64,000 nucleotides of DNA. It comes from JBNKWA01 sp050299555 (GTDB taxonomy: Bacteria; Pseudomonadota; Alphaproteobacteria; Rhodobacterales; Rhodobacteraceae). The DNA is taken from positions 12,694-76,693 of the forward strand of contig JBNKWA010000076.1 of NCBI GenBank assembly GCA_050299555.1, written 5' to 3'. Positions 34,377-43,691 of the stretch are shown piece by piece. The position numbers were made by a program, and so were the translations under genes. Each line of letters starts with the position of its first letter. Within the stretch, counting starts at the first letter, position 1. The notes under the pieces are model-generated. The model made no database searches. It was not told where the DNA came from and saw only the letters and a program-made list of their open reading frames with translations.

Positions 34377-35087
34377 TCAGCCGCCCTTGCGCCCGGACGG
34401 CTTCACCCCGAACCGGCCATCCTTGAGCACGGTCAGATAGGACTGCCGCGTCGCCAGGATGTGCTCGCTCAGGATCGATTCGATCAGCGGCACGTCGCCT
34501 GCGGCGAAGGCCTCGGCGATCTGCCGGTGATGGACATAGGAGTTCTCCTGCGCCCCGGGAACCGGCACCGACAGATGCGTGCGCAGGGTCGAGATCGGCC
34601 CCGAGACGTGGGCATAGCCTTCCTGCAGGTAGCGGTTCCGGCAGTGCCTGATGAAGCTCTCGTGAAACTGCGTATCGGCCCGCGAATAGGCGACCGGGTC
34701 GTTGCCGGCCCGCGCCGCCTCCATGGCGGCGATGGCCTCGCGCAGGTCGGCCAGGGTCTCGTCGTGCTGCCGCGCCATGGACAGTTGCACCGCCCGCTGT
34801 TCCAGCACCACGCGATATTCGCAAAGGTCGATGATGTCCTGCTCGGTCGGCAGGAACACATAGCTGCCGCGCTGCGGCTGGACCGAGACCAGGCCCTGCT
34901 GCTGCAAGAGCGACAGCGCCTCGCGCACCGGCGTGCGGCTGACCCCCAGCATCGCCGCGACACCGGTTTCGGTCAGCTCGGACCCCAGCGCGATCTCGGC
35001 GTCGATGATCGCCTGCCGCAGCCTCTCGGCAACGGTCAGGGCCAGCGATATCGGCCGGTCGATGTTCAGCGATGCGGTGGGCTGCAT
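34377..35087 (-). CDS. GntR family regulator (FCD subfamily) of divergent catabolic operon
   Basis: A 236-residue protein. Winged HTH at about residues 15-80 (LTVAERLRQAIIDAEIALGSELTETGVAAMLGVSRTPVREALSLLQQQGL), then an FCD ligand-binding domain (about 85-225) with the usual metal-binding histidines and acids (FHESFIRHC, HHRQIAEAF, SEHI). It is divergent from the PEP-mutase/TRAP operon and probably represses it until the growth substrate or an intermediate binds. The likely operator is the TGTATACA site in the 187-bp gap. Confidence 0.9.
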   Translation of the reverse strand: MQPTASLNIDRPISLALTVAERLRQAIIDAEIALGSELTETGVAAMLGVSRTPVREALSLLQQQGLVSVQPQRGSYVFLPTEQDIIDLCEYRVVLEQRAVQLSMARQHDETLADLREAIAAMEAARAGNDPVAYSRADTQFHESFIRHCRNRYLQEGYAHVSGPISTLRTHLSVPVPGAQENSYVHHRQIAEAFAAGDVPLIESILSEHILATRQSYLTVLKDGRFGVKPSGRKGG

Positions 35088-35197
35088 GGCGTCTGTCGGG
35101 CGCTCCTGCGTCTGTCTTCGTTGCTAGGGGACAAAGCCCCGGGGCGCAAATCGTTTGTCTTCCGTTTCGGCACCCGCGCGCCCCTGCATCAGGCGGC

Positions 35198-35225
35198 TTG
35201 ACGTGTACCTTACATACTGTATACA
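35198..35225 (+). promoter_or_regulatory. Promoter with overlapping GntR operator
   Basis: TTGACG (-35), a 16-bp spacer, then TATACA (-10). The -10 lies inside the palindrome TGTATACA (35218-35225), a typical FCD-GntR half-site pair, so the repressor would cover the -10. It is 50 bp before the first gene of the operon. Confidence 0.6.
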
Positions 35226-35274
35226 ACATCCAAGGATCCGGGCAAGCACGACTCGGCACCAGGGAGGGCATGGA

Positions 35275-36135
35275 TTGGCGACGGCCGCGCAATTGCGGAA
35301 GCTGCTGCAGGGCGGGCGGACGATTGCCGCGCCCGGGGCCGCCGATGCCCTGACCGCGCGCCTGGTCGAGCGCGCCGGCTTTGCCGCCGTCTACATGACC
35401 GGGCTTGGCGCCACCGCGGCGCGGCTTGGCATGCCGGACCTCGGCCTGATGACCGGTTCGGAAATGGCCGATCACGCCCGCAGCCTAACCCGCGCCGTCG
35501 ATATTCCGGTCATCGCGGATGCCGACACCGGCTATGGCGGTGCCCTGAACATTCGCCGCACCGTCGAGGACTATGCCCGTGCCGGCGTGGCTGCGCTACA
35601 TCTCGAGGATCAGGTGTCGCCGAAACGCTGCGGCCAGCTTTCGGGCGTCCGGCTGGTGGAGGCCGATCAGGCCGAAGCCCGGCTTCGGGCCGCCGTTGCC
35701 GCGCGGGCAGGGGCCGATATCGTGCTGATCGGCCGGACCGACGCGCTGGCCGCCGAAGGTATGGAGGCGGCGCTGGAGCGCGCCCGGCGTTATGCCGGCA
35801 CCGGCGTCGATCTGCTCTTCGTTGACGGCATCAGAGAGGTGCGGCAGGTCGAGGCCGTGGCCCGCGCCGTGCCCGGTCCCAAGGTCGTCAGCCTGGTCGA
35901 CGGCACCGAGGCCGCGCGCCTGACGCTGGACGAGTTGCAGGAGATGGGCTTCTCGCTGGCGCTCTATGCGGTCACGGCGCTGTTTTCGGCCACGATGGCG
36001 GCTGCCCGGGCGCTCAGCCACCTGAGGGACAACGGCACGCCGGCCGGCCTGGCCGGGCAGATGAGCTATGCCGAGTTCTCCGAGGTGGTCGGCCTCGCCG
36101 GGCATCAGGACTTCGCCCACGGGTTCGGCGAATGA
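35275..36135 (+). CDS. Isocitrate lyase/PEP mutase superfamily enzyme
   Basis: A 286-residue protein read from a TTG at 35275, placed 6 bp after AGGGAGGG; the upstream ATG in frame would include promoter sequence. Superfamily motifs: the metal site DADTGYGGALNIRRTV, LHLEDQVSPKRCGQ with the catalytic KxCG, and IGRTDALA. Relatives are methylisocitrate lyase, dimethylmalate lyase and oxaloacetate decarboxylase: they cleave or decarboxylate C4-C7 diacids. First gene of the GntR-controlled operon. Exact substrate not determined; the Cys points to a lyase rather than a mutase. Confidence 0.85.
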   Translation: MATAAQLRKLLQGGRTIAAPGAADALTARLVERAGFAAVYMTGLGATAARLGMPDLGLMTGSEMADHARSLTRAVDIPVIADADTGYGGALNIRRTVEDYARAGVAALHLEDQVSPKRCGQLSGVRLVEADQAEARLRAAVAARAGADIVLIGRTDALAAEGMEAALERARRYAGTGVDLLFVDGIREVRQVEAVARAVPGPKVVSLVDGTEAARLTLDELQEMGFSLALYAVTALFSATMAAARALSHLRDNGTPAGLAGQMSYAEFSEVVGLAGHQDFAHGFGE

Positions 36136-36854
36136 AGGGCGCGGTGGTTCTGATCAGCGGTGGTGCCGCCGGGATCGGCCTGGCCATCGCCGAGCGGGTG
36201 GTGGCGCGGGCCGGGCGGGCGATCCTCTGGGACGCCTCCGAAACCGCGCTGGCCGCCGCCTGCGCAAGCCTGGGCGCCGCGGCGAGCCCGCGCATCGTCG
36301 ATGTCGCCGACCCGGCCGCCCTGGCCGAGGCCGAGGCCGAGCTTGACGGCATGCCGCCCACGCATCTGGTCAACAATGCCGGGATCGAAGGGGCGCCGAT
36401 GCCCTGGACCGCCATCGACACGGCCGCGGTTGCGCGCGTGCTGGCGGTGAACGTCACCGGGCTGATGGCGGTCACCTCGGCCTTCCTGCGTCGCCGCCTT
36501 TCGGGGCACGGCGGTGCCATCGTCAACCTCTCGTCCATTGCCGCCGACACCGGCGGTGCACCGGGTCACGCCGCCTACGGCGCCTCCAAGGGGGCGGTGG
36601 TGTCGCTGACCCGGGCGCTGGCCCGCGACCTGGCGCCGGAGCTTCGGGTGAACGCGCTGGCTCCCGGCATCATCGACACCGCGATGCAGCGCCGGATCGT
36701 CTCCGACCCCAAGGCCGCGGCCGCGAACGGGGACCGGGTTCCGCTGCGCCGGACCGGCACCACCGACGAGGTCGCCCGGGCCGCCGAATGGCTGCTTTTC
36801 GATGCCGCCTACACGACCGGCGAGGTCGTGCGGGTGGCGGGGGGACTGCGATGA
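36132..36854 (+). CDS. SDR family oxidoreductase
   Basis: A 240-residue short-chain dehydrogenase. Cofactor motif ISGGAAGIG (residues 8-16), NNAG (81-84), catalytic S134/S135, Y149 and K153 (YGASK). NAD preference is suggested by the lack of basic residues after the glycine motif (LWDASE). It overlaps the upstream gene (ATGA) and the downstream TRAP permease gene, so it belongs to the catabolic operon and probably oxidises a hydroxy group of the imported substrate. Confidence 0.88.
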   Translation: MKGAVVLISGGAAGIGLAIAERVVARAGRAILWDASETALAAACASLGAAASPRIVDVADPAALAEAEAELDGMPPTHLVNNAGIEGAPMPWTAIDTAAVARVLAVNVTGLMAVTSAFLRRRLSGHGGAIVNLSSIAADTGGAPGHAAYGASKGAVVSLTRALARDLAPELRVNALAPGIIDTAMQRRIVSDPKAAAANGDRVPLRRTGTTDEVARAAEWLLFDAAYTTGEVVRVAGGLR

Positions 36855-37354
36855 CCCGGCTGATCGCGCTGTTCTTCCGGGTGCTCGAGATGCTGCTTGT
36901 CCTGCTCTTGGCCGGCATGACCGCGATGGTCTTCGTCAATGTCGTGCTGCGCTACGGCTTCGGCTCGGGCATCGACGTGTCCGAGGAACTGTCGCGGTTC
37001 TTCTTCGTGTGGCTGACCTTCCTCGGTGCCATCGTGGCGATGCATCGCAACATGCATATCGGCTTCGACCTTGTCGTCACCATCGTGCCGCCGGGCCTGC
37101 GCCGCTGGATGCTTGCGGTCGCCAACGGGCTGATCCTTCTGGCCTGCCTGCTGATCCTCGTGGGCTCGCTCAGGCAGTTCCATGTCAACGCCACCAACAT
37201 CGCCCCGGTCACCCGGCTGCCGATGATCTGGGTCTTCGGCGTCGCCATCCCCATGGCGTTGCTGGTGGGGCTGATGGCCGGCCTGCGCACGATCGGCTAT
37301 GCCACCGGCCGCCTGACTGCCGAACCCAAGACGGACAGCGAGGTGCACCAATGA
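36851..37354 (+). CDS. dctQ: TRAP transporter small permease (DctQ)
   Basis: A 167-residue protein with four membrane helices, including FFFVWLTFLGAIVAMHRNMHIGFDLV, the characteristic DctQ signature. It pairs with the large permease in a sodium-driven TRAP importer. Starts in ATGA overlap with the SDR gene and ends in ATGA overlap with dctM. Confidence 0.92.
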   Translation: MTRLIALFFRVLEMLLVLLLAGMTAMVFVNVVLRYGFGSGIDVSEELSRFFFVWLTFLGAIVAMHRNMHIGFDLVVTIVPPGLRRWMLAVANGLILLACLLILVGSLRQFHVNATNIAPVTRLPMIWVFGVAIPMALLVGLMAGLRTIGYATGRLTAEPKTDSEVHQ

Positions 37355-38628
37355 CGCTGGGTATCTTCGTCGTGGTGCTGGCGATCACGCTGATGCTGGG
37401 CGTGCCGGTCGCCTTTGCGCTGGTCCTGTGCGCCGCCGCCATGGGGCTGGCACTCGACTTCTTCGATCCGCAGATCATCGCCCAGCGTATGGTGGTGGGC
37501 GCCAACAACTTCTCGCTGCTGGCGATCCCGTTCTTCCTGCTGGCGGGCGAGCTGATGAACGCCGGCGGCATGTCGCGGCGGATCATCGGGTTCGCCATGG
37601 CCTTTGTCGGCCACCTCCGCGGCGGGCTGGGCGTGGTGGCGATCCTGGCGGCGATCATCCTAGCCTCGCTGTCGGGCTCGGCAGCGGCCGACAGTGCGGC
37701 GCTGATCTCGATCCTGCTGCCGATGATGCGGGCGTCGGGCCATGATGAGGCCAGGTCGGTGGGGCTGATGGCCTCGGGCGGGGTGATTGCGCCGATCATC
37801 CCGCCCTCCATCGCCTACATCATCTTCGCGGTGGCGACCGACTTGTCGATCACCCAGCTTTTCATGGCCGGCATCGTGCCCGGTGTGCTGATGGGGCTCG
37901 GGGCGCTGACCGCATGGCTGATCGTCGCCCGCCGCGACCGGGTCGAGCCCTTGCCGCGTCAGGGCTGGGATGTACGCCTGAAGGTGACGCGCGAGGCGCT
38001 GTGGTCGCTGGGCATGCCGATCATCATCCTTGGCGGCATCCGCTTTGGCGTGGTGACCCCGACCGAGGCGGCGGTGGTTGCGGTGGCCTATGCGATCTTC
38101 GTCGGCACGGTGATACACCGCGACCTGCGCCTCAGCGCCATGTACGACGTGTTCCGCAACGCCGCGCTGACCAGCGCCGTGGTGATGATGCTGGCGGCCG
38201 CCGCCCTGGCCACCGGATGGTTCATCACCCTGGCCGATCTGTCCGGCATCGTGCTCGACCTCGTGGGACCGCTGGCCGACCACCCGACGCTGCTGCTGAT
38301 CGTCATAATGGCGGTGGTGCTGGTGGTGGGCACGATGATGGACATGGGGCCGACGATCCTGATCCTCGCCCCGGTGCTTCTGCCGGTGGTCACCGCAGCG
38401 GGGATCGACCCGATCTATTTCGGCGTGCTTTTCGTCATCAATACCGCGATCGGCCTGGTCACGCCGCCGGTCGGCATCGTGCTCAGCGTCTCGGCCGGCG
38501 TGTCCGGGGTGCCGCTGCACCGTGTCGCCGTGGGCGCCGCGCCCTTCATCATGGCCCAGGTCGCCGTGCTCGTCCTGCTGGTCATCTTCCCCGGGCTCGT
38601 GCTCGGACCCCTGGCATGGCTGCGCTGA
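37351..38628 (+). CDS. dctM: TRAP transporter large permease (DctM)
   Basis: A 425-residue membrane protein with about 12 helices. DctM landmarks: MVVGANNFSLLAIPFFLLAGELMNAGGMSRRI, LSGSAAADSAALISILLPMM, GVIAPIIPPSIAYIIFAV and NTAIGLVTPPVG. It forms the substrate and sodium path with DctQ, fed by the binding protein two genes on. Confidence 0.95.
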   Translation: MTLGIFVVVLAITLMLGVPVAFALVLCAAAMGLALDFFDPQIIAQRMVVGANNFSLLAIPFFLLAGELMNAGGMSRRIIGFAMAFVGHLRGGLGVVAILAAIILASLSGSAAADSAALISILLPMMRASGHDEARSVGLMASGGVIAPIIPPSIAYIIFAVATDLSITQLFMAGIVPGVLMGLGALTAWLIVARRDRVEPLPRQGWDVRLKVTREALWSLGMPIIILGGIRFGVVTPTEAAVVAVAYAIFVGTVIHRDLRLSAMYDVFRNAALTSAVVMMLAAAALATGWFITLADLSGIVLDLVGPLADHPTLLLIVIMAVVLVVGTMMDMGPTILILAPVLLPVVTAAGIDPIYFGVLFVINTAIGLVTPPVGIVLSVSAGVSGVPLHRVAVGAAPFIMAQVAVLVLLVIFPGLVLGPLAWLR

Positions 38629-38681
38629 CAATCCCCGGCCCGGTGGCGGGCCTCAGAACCAACTTCAAGGAGGAGAACCGA

Positions 38682-39689
38682 ATGAAACAGATCAGAACCC
38701 TTGCCGGCATCGCGCTGGCGGCAACGGCGCTTGGCGCCCCCGCGCTCGCCGCGGATTTCGGCGCGCACCAGTTCCGCGTCTCGAACGGCGCCGCCGAGGA
38801 TCATCCGGTCTCGGCCGGCATCAATGCGATGTCGTCATGCCTGGAGGCCGGGTCGGACGGGCAGATGAGCCTCAAGGGCTTCTACTCCGGCGTTCTCGGC
38901 GACGATGCCGAGGCGACCCAGTCGGTGCGGTCCGGCGCCATCGACATGGTGGTCTCGGGCGCCGCGGCGATTGCCGGCATCGAGCCGGCGATGGGTACCT
39001 TCAGCCTGCCGTTCATCTTCGCCAATGACGAGGAAGTCGACGCGATCATGACCGGCCCCTTCTTCGACTATCTGGCCGAGAAGATGCCGCAGCACGATCT
39101 GGTCCTGCTGTCGATCTGGGAGAACGGCTTTCGCAACGCCACCAACTCCAAGCATCCGATCGTCAAGGTGTCGGACTTCGAGGGTCTGAACTTCCGGGTG
39201 ATGCAGAACCCGATCTTCCTCGACACCTTCCGCCGGCTGGGTGCCAACCCGGTGCCCATGGCCTTTGGCGAGGTCTTCACCGCGCTCGAGACCGGCGCCG
39301 TGGACGGCCAGGAGAACCCGCTGCCGCTGATCGAGGCGACCAAGTTCTACGAGGTGCAGAAATACGTGACCCTGACCCGTCACGCCTATTCGCCGACGCC
39401 GGTCCTGATGTCGAAGCAGGTCTGGGACGGGCTGAACGGCGACGAGCAGGCCCTGTTGCAGACCTGCGCGGCCGAGGCCCGCGGCGCCCAGGTCACCCGC
39501 AGCCGCGAGGCGGTGGCCGAGGCCACCGAGGAGCTGCAGGCGCAGGGCATGGAGTTCTCCGAGCTGTCCGATGACGAGATGGCCAAGCTTCGGGCCCTGG
39601 TGCAGCCGGTCTACGAGACCAGCCTCGAGGCCGTCGGGCCGGAGAACTTCGAACGGCTCGAGGCCGAGCTGGCCAAGATCCGCAACTAG
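38682..39689 (+). CDS. dctP: TRAP transporter substrate-binding protein (DctP)
   Basis: A 335-residue periplasmic protein with signal peptide (TLAGIALAATALGAPALAA) and a strong ribosome site (AAGGAGGAG). Conserved DctP parts: SAGINAMSSCLEAGSDG, FEGLNFRVMQNPIFLDTFRRLGANPVPMAFGEVFTALETGAVDGQENP. The Arg in FRVMQNP normally binds the carboxylate of the ligand, so an organic acid is likely. The surrounding enzymes suggest a hydroxy- or oxo-diacid. Confidence 0.94.
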   Translation: MKQIRTLAGIALAATALGAPALAADFGAHQFRVSNGAAEDHPVSAGINAMSSCLEAGSDGQMSLKGFYSGVLGDDAEATQSVRSGAIDMVVSGAAAIAGIEPAMGTFSLPFIFANDEEVDAIMTGPFFDYLAEKMPQHDLVLLSIWENGFRNATNSKHPIVKVSDFEGLNFRVMQNPIFLDTFRRLGANPVPMAFGEVFTALETGAVDGQENPLPLIEATKFYEVQKYVTLTRHAYSPTPVLMSKQVWDGLNGDEQALLQTCAAEARGAQVTRSREAVAEATEELQAQGMEFSELSDDEMAKLRALVQPVYETSLEAVGPENFERLEAELAKIRN

Positions 39690-39760
39690 CCACCTTGCGC
39701 GGCGCCGTGCATCCTGCAGTCGCGGCGCTGCGCCCTTTCTTGCCACCGGAGCCTCATGCC

Positions 39761-41179
39761 ATGAGCGTGGACGTGATCGGAACGACCCAGACCGAGGCCC
39801 TGCTTTCGGACCTCAGGGCCGCGCTGCCGGCCAGGGCGGTGCTGTCGGGCGCCGATGTTCCGGCCCGCAACCGGCACGACACCAGCTTCCTGCCCGATGT
39901 GGCGCCGGTGGCGGTGGTGCGCCCGGACACCGCCGAGGCCATTGCGCTGGCGGTCCGGCTCTGTGCGCGCCATGGCGTTGCCGTGGTGCCGCAGGGCGGG
40001 CTGACCGGGCTGGCCGGCGGCAGCCACCCCATCGCCGGCGCCGTCGCCCTGTCGCTGGAGCGGTTCCAGGGCGTCGAGGAGATCGACGCCGTGGCCGCAA
40101 CGATGACGGTCCGTGCCGGCACCCCGCTGGAGACGGTCCAGACCGCCGCCGCCCAGGCCGGCTTCTATGTCCCGCTCGATCTCGGTGCCCGCGGCTCCTG
40201 CCAGATCGGCGGCAATCTCGGCACCAATGCCGGCGGTAACCGGGTGATCCGCTACGGCATGGCCCGCGAGATGGTGCTGGGCCTCGAATACGTGCTGGCG
40301 GACGGGACCCTGGTCTCGGGTCTGAACAAGATGATCAAGAACAACGCCGGCTATGATCTGAAGCAGCTCTTTCTGGGCTCGGAAGGCACCCTCGGCATCA
40401 TCACCCGGGCGGTGCTGAAGCTGCAGCCGCAGCCGGGCTGCGTGAACGCCGCCTTGTGCGGCGTCGCCAGCTTCGACGATGTGGTCGCGCTTCTGACCTC
40501 GGCACGCCGCGGGCTCGGGCCGATGCTGTCGGCCTTCGAGGTGATGTGGCCCGACTACTGGCGCGAGGCCACCGAGACAGTCAAGGGCGTCCGCAAGCCC
40601 ATCCCCGGCGCGCACGGCTTTTTCGTCCTGGTCGAAGCGCAGGGCCTCGACGCCGAGATCGACGGGGCGCGGTTCATGTCCTGGATCGAGAAACAGTTCG
40701 AGGCCGGCCACATTGAGGATGCGGCCATTGCCCAGACCATGCAGGACATTGCCGATTTCTGGCGCACCCGCGATGCCGCCGGCGAGTTCCAGACCGTGCT
40801 CGGCCCCCACTGCGCCTTCGACATCGGCCTGCCGGTGGCCAAGATGGACGAGTTTGCCCGCACCTGCCGGGCGCGCCTGACCCGGGCCATGCCCCTGGCG
40901 CTGTCGGTCTATTATGGCCATATCGGCGACGGCAACATGCACATCGTCGCGCTCGACCGGGCCCGAAAAGAGCCGCCCATGGACGAGATCGCCGCCGTCG
41001 TCTACGACACCGTGCGCGAATTCGGCGGCACCGTCTCGGCGGAACATGGGATCGGCCTGTTGAAGAAGAAATACCTCTCCTATACGCGCAGCGCCGAGGA
41101 AGTGGCGCTGATGGCCCGGCTGAAACGGGCGCTCGACCCGCAAGGCCTTCTCAATCCCGGCAAGGTGATCGACCCATGA
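39761..41179 (+). CDS. FAD-binding 2-hydroxyacid dehydrogenase (GlcD/D2HGDH type)
   Basis: A 472-residue flavoprotein. PCMH-type FAD domain (residues 45-220: GVAVVPQGGLTGLAGGSHP, GSCQIGGNLGTNAGGNRVIRYGM) and FAD-oxidase C domain (225-470: YGHIGDGNMHIVAL, EHGIGLLKKKYL), with the metal-binding histidines of the D-2-hydroxyglutarate/D-lactate dehydrogenase family. It oxidises a D-2-hydroxyacid and passes electrons to the respiratory chain. It overlaps the aldolase gene (ATGA). The start at 39761 is taken as the in-frame Met that begins the conserved part. Confidence 0.88.
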   Translation: MSVDVIGTTQTEALLSDLRAALPARAVLSGADVPARNRHDTSFLPDVAPVAVVRPDTAEAIALAVRLCARHGVAVVPQGGLTGLAGGSHPIAGAVALSLERFQGVEEIDAVAATMTVRAGTPLETVQTAAAQAGFYVPLDLGARGSCQIGGNLGTNAGGNRVIRYGMAREMVLGLEYVLADGTLVSGLNKMIKNNAGYDLKQLFLGSEGTLGIITRAVLKLQPQPGCVNAALCGVASFDDVVALLTSARRGLGPMLSAFEVMWPDYWREATETVKGVRKPIPGAHGFFVLVEAQGLDAEIDGARFMSWIEKQFEAGHIEDAAIAQTMQDIADFWRTRDAAGEFQTVLGPHCAFDIGLPVAKMDEFARTCRARLTRAMPLALSVYYGHIGDGNMHIVALDRARKEPPMDEIAAVVYDTVREFGGTVSAEHGIGLLKKKYLSYTRSAEEVALMARLKRALDPQGLLNPGKVIDP

Positions 41180-41961
41180 ACCCGCTCAAGTCCCGGCTTG
41201 CCGCCGGGGAATTCGTGACCGCCGCATGGGCGGAACTCGGCAACCCCGACGCTGCCGAGATCCTGGTTCGCCACGGCTGGTCGGTGATCGTCATCGATGG
41301 CGAGCACGGCACCGGTGGGCTCGAGGACTGGGTGGCCACGGCGCGGGCCGTCGAGGCCGCCGGTGGCGAGGCGGTGCTCCGGGTGCCCGATGGCAGCGAC
41401 ACGATGCTGAAACGGGTGCTCGACCGCGGTTTCAGGTCGCTGATCGTGCCCATGGTCAACACCGCCGAGCAGGCCGGAGCCATTGCCGCCTCGTGCCGGT
41501 ATCCGCCGCTGGGCCGGCGCGGCTATGCGGCGCCCATCGTCCGCGCCTCGGGCTTCGGGGCCCGGCCGGCCTATGCACGTGACGAGGCGCATGACGACCT
41601 GCTGCTGATGGTTCAGTGCGAGCACGCCGATGCCGTCGACAATTTTGCGGCGATCGCGGCCGTGCCGGGCATCGACATGATCTTCGTCGGGCCCAACGAT
41701 CTGGCCGGCTCCGTGGGCAAGCTGGAGCGTCTGACCGACGCCGAGCCCCAGGCCCTGCTCGCCCGCATCGAGGCGGCGGCGGCCGCGTCGGGAACGCCGC
41801 TCGGCACCATCGTCGGTGCCGGTCGCGGCTGGAACGACCTCAAGCGTCTGGGCTACCGGCTCGCGGTCGGTCCCAACGACATCTCGCTGCTGATCGCCGG
41901 CGCGGCCGCGGCGGCGCGGGATCGCGACGAAGGGCTGGCCGGCGGCCACAAGGCAGCCTGA
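41176..41961 (+). CDS. HpcH/HpaI family class II aldolase
   Basis: A 261-residue protein of the HpcH/HpaI/GarL family: VIVIDGEHGTGGLEDW, VPMVNTAEQAGAIAASCRYPPLGRRG, metal ligands in MVQCEH and GIDMIFVGPNDLAGS. It reversibly cleaves 4-hydroxy-2-oxoacids to pyruvate and an aldehyde (or glyoxylate). Last gene of the TRAP operon; together with the dehydrogenases it could cleave the oxidised substrate. The guaA-type attachment repeat begins 95 bp beyond it. Confidence 0.88.
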   Translation: MNPLKSRLAAGEFVTAAWAELGNPDAAEILVRHGWSVIVIDGEHGTGGLEDWVATARAVEAAGGEAVLRVPDGSDTMLKRVLDRGFRSLIVPMVNTAEQAGAIAASCRYPPLGRRGYAAPIVRASGFGARPAYARDEAHDDLLLMVQCEHADAVDNFAAIAAVPGIDMIFVGPNDLAGSVGKLERLTDAEPQALLARIEAAAAASGTPLGTIVGAGRGWNDLKRLGYRLAVGPNDISLLIAGAAAAARDRDEGLAGGHKAA

Positions 41962-42056
41962 CCGATCCGGGGGTTAGGCTTGCCGGCGGCGGTGCCAGTG
42001 GGTGGGCCGTTCCCGCGCGGTGCGCGGGGGCCTGACGCCGCCCGCGACGCACCGGC

Positions 42057-42074
42057 TCACTCCCACTCGATGGT
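42057..42074. repeat. Distal attachment repeat (copy of guaA 3' end)
   Basis: TCACTCCCACTCGATGGT, identical to the terminal 18 bp of guaA, standing without any guaA sequence beyond it (next bases CAACAG versus GCCGGG in guaA). Confidence 0.75.
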
Positions 42075-42878
42075 CAACAGGCTTGAGTTTGCATTGTAAC
42101 TATTGGGCTTTCTTCCCAAGGTTCACACCCATACCAACTGCGATACCACCAAGCCACGGGGGCTGGATTCGTGGATTCTACACGACGGTCCTTCCCGCCA
42201 TCACCGCGTTCGGATCATAAACGAGCGCCGCGAAAATGCAGATTGTGAGGGTCTGGGGGCGCAACACCTCAACTCAGGGTCGGGGACCACGACAGACGGA
42301 AACTTCGCTGTGGCTCGAGCGAACGGCAGCAAGGGGGCCGCTTTCGGACTGGCAGTTTCCGGCTCGCCGCCCTACCGAAGGGGACATTCATGGAAGGGGC
42401 ACCCGACGTCGCTTCCCGGCCCTTAGCCGCCGTTCGATGCCGCGCGCTGCGAGGGCGCAGTTTCCTTGAAGCGGCCGTTCGCGCGTGGTTGCAGCATTTG
42501 GGCGCCGCCAACGTCCGGTGTGCGGACAAGGCTTCCGTTGGCCATGTATTAATCATGGGCAGGTTCCGGCCCTTACCGGACAACCATCGGAGGCGTCGGC
42601 GCTGCGGTGCAGCCCATCGAACCGGACCTTGATCGATCGTGCACAGCCGAAGCAATGATGCCGCAATGCGGCAAATGTCCGGTCAGTCCCGTCGTTACCA
42701 TCCCGGCAATGGAAAATCGTTCGATCAATTGTTGCCCCACCAGGAGAGATTGGTGATTGCCTGGGACACGGTCACGCAATCTCGAAGGCATCTTCCCGGT
42801 CCCCAGTGTCCAGGAGCGGTATCTCAGCCCAAGAAGATCGCCCCCTCATCGGCATGCTGAGAGCGAAACCCGTCCCAA
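42075..42878. other. Gene-free island end
   Basis: About 800 bp with no reading frame that looks coding in either strand: short frames, mixed codon use and uneven GC. It looks like decayed mobile-element DNA. No promoter, RNA or intact IS terminus recognised. Confidence 0.5.
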
Positions 42879-43679
42879 TCAGTCTTCCTTGGCCAGCTCT
42901 TCGGCTCGGACACGCGCGGCAGCAACACCCCGCCGACACAAAGCGGACAGCCCAGCTTCGGCTTCGAACACGGCAAGTCCCGCTTCTGTCGTGCCGCCCT
43001 TGCTTGTAACCGCCTGCTTCAGTTCCAGCGCAGTGCGTGCATCGGAGTGGAGGAGTTCTGCGGCCCCAAGCAGCGTCTGCCGTACCAGCGTGCCAGCCAG
43101 TGTGTCGGGCAAGCCTTCGGCCTTGGCTGCTTCTGTCATGTAGTGTGCGAAGGCAAAGATGTAGCCTGGACCGCTGCCGGCAACAGCTGTGACGCTGTCG
43201 ATCTGGTCCTCGCCGTCGAGCCATTCGAACTGGCCCGAGCCCTCGAAGATATCCAACACCAATGCCTTGTCCGCTTCGGAGATCGTTTCCCGAGCGACTC
43301 CCACGGTCATGCCCCGCGCGACAAGAGCGGGGAGGTTCGGCATCGTGCGGACGACCCGGTCGGTCCCGAGTTTGGCCTGCATCCTGTCCAGCGTCACGCC
43401 AGCCATGATCGAGATCAGCGCACCGCAGTTCCTGGGCAGAGCGAATCCGTGCAGCGCATGGAACTGTTGCGGCTTGATAGCGAGCACGGTCGCGTCGAAG
43501 CTCTCGCCGGCTACGACCTCAAGCTCCGTATGGAACCGGACCCCGTCAGCAGGCAAAAGCCCACGTGCACGCTCGACGTCGGGATCGATCACGGTGATTT
43601 CGACTGCTGGCAGCTTGCGCAGCGCACCAGCTGCAATTGCTGCGCCCATGTTGCCGCAGCCGATGAAGAGAATTCGCAT
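42879..43679 (-). CDS. proC: Pyrroline-5-carboxylate reductase
   Basis: A 266-residue ProC. N-terminal NAD(P) motif FIGCGNMGAAI, then LAIKPQ and the C-terminal signature AVTSKGGTTEAGL with VAGSGPGYIFAF. It reduces 1-pyrroline-5-carboxylate to proline. Being the last gene of an imported amino-acid uptake operon on the island, it may act on a related cyclic imine rather than serve housekeeping proline synthesis. Family members tolerate such changes; sequence does not decide. Confidence 0.92.
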   Translation of the reverse strand: MRILFIGCGNMGAAIAAGALRKLPAVEITVIDPDVERARGLLPADGVRFHTELEVVAGESFDATVLAIKPQQFHALHGFALPRNCGALISIMAGVTLDRMQAKLGTDRVVRTMPNLPALVARGMTVGVARETISEADKALVLDIFEGSGQFEWLDGEDQIDSVTAVAGSGPGYIFAFAHYMTEAAKAEGLPDTLAGTLVRQTLLGAAELLHSDARTALELKQAVTSKGGTTEAGLAVFEAEAGLSALCRRGVAAARVRAEELAKED

Positions 43680-43691
43680 GTGCGGGTCCTT

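Noticed and set aside
42236..42860. Short open frames in the island end
   Set aside because: No ribosome site, no domain, codon use unlike either the island genes or the host; left as non-coding.
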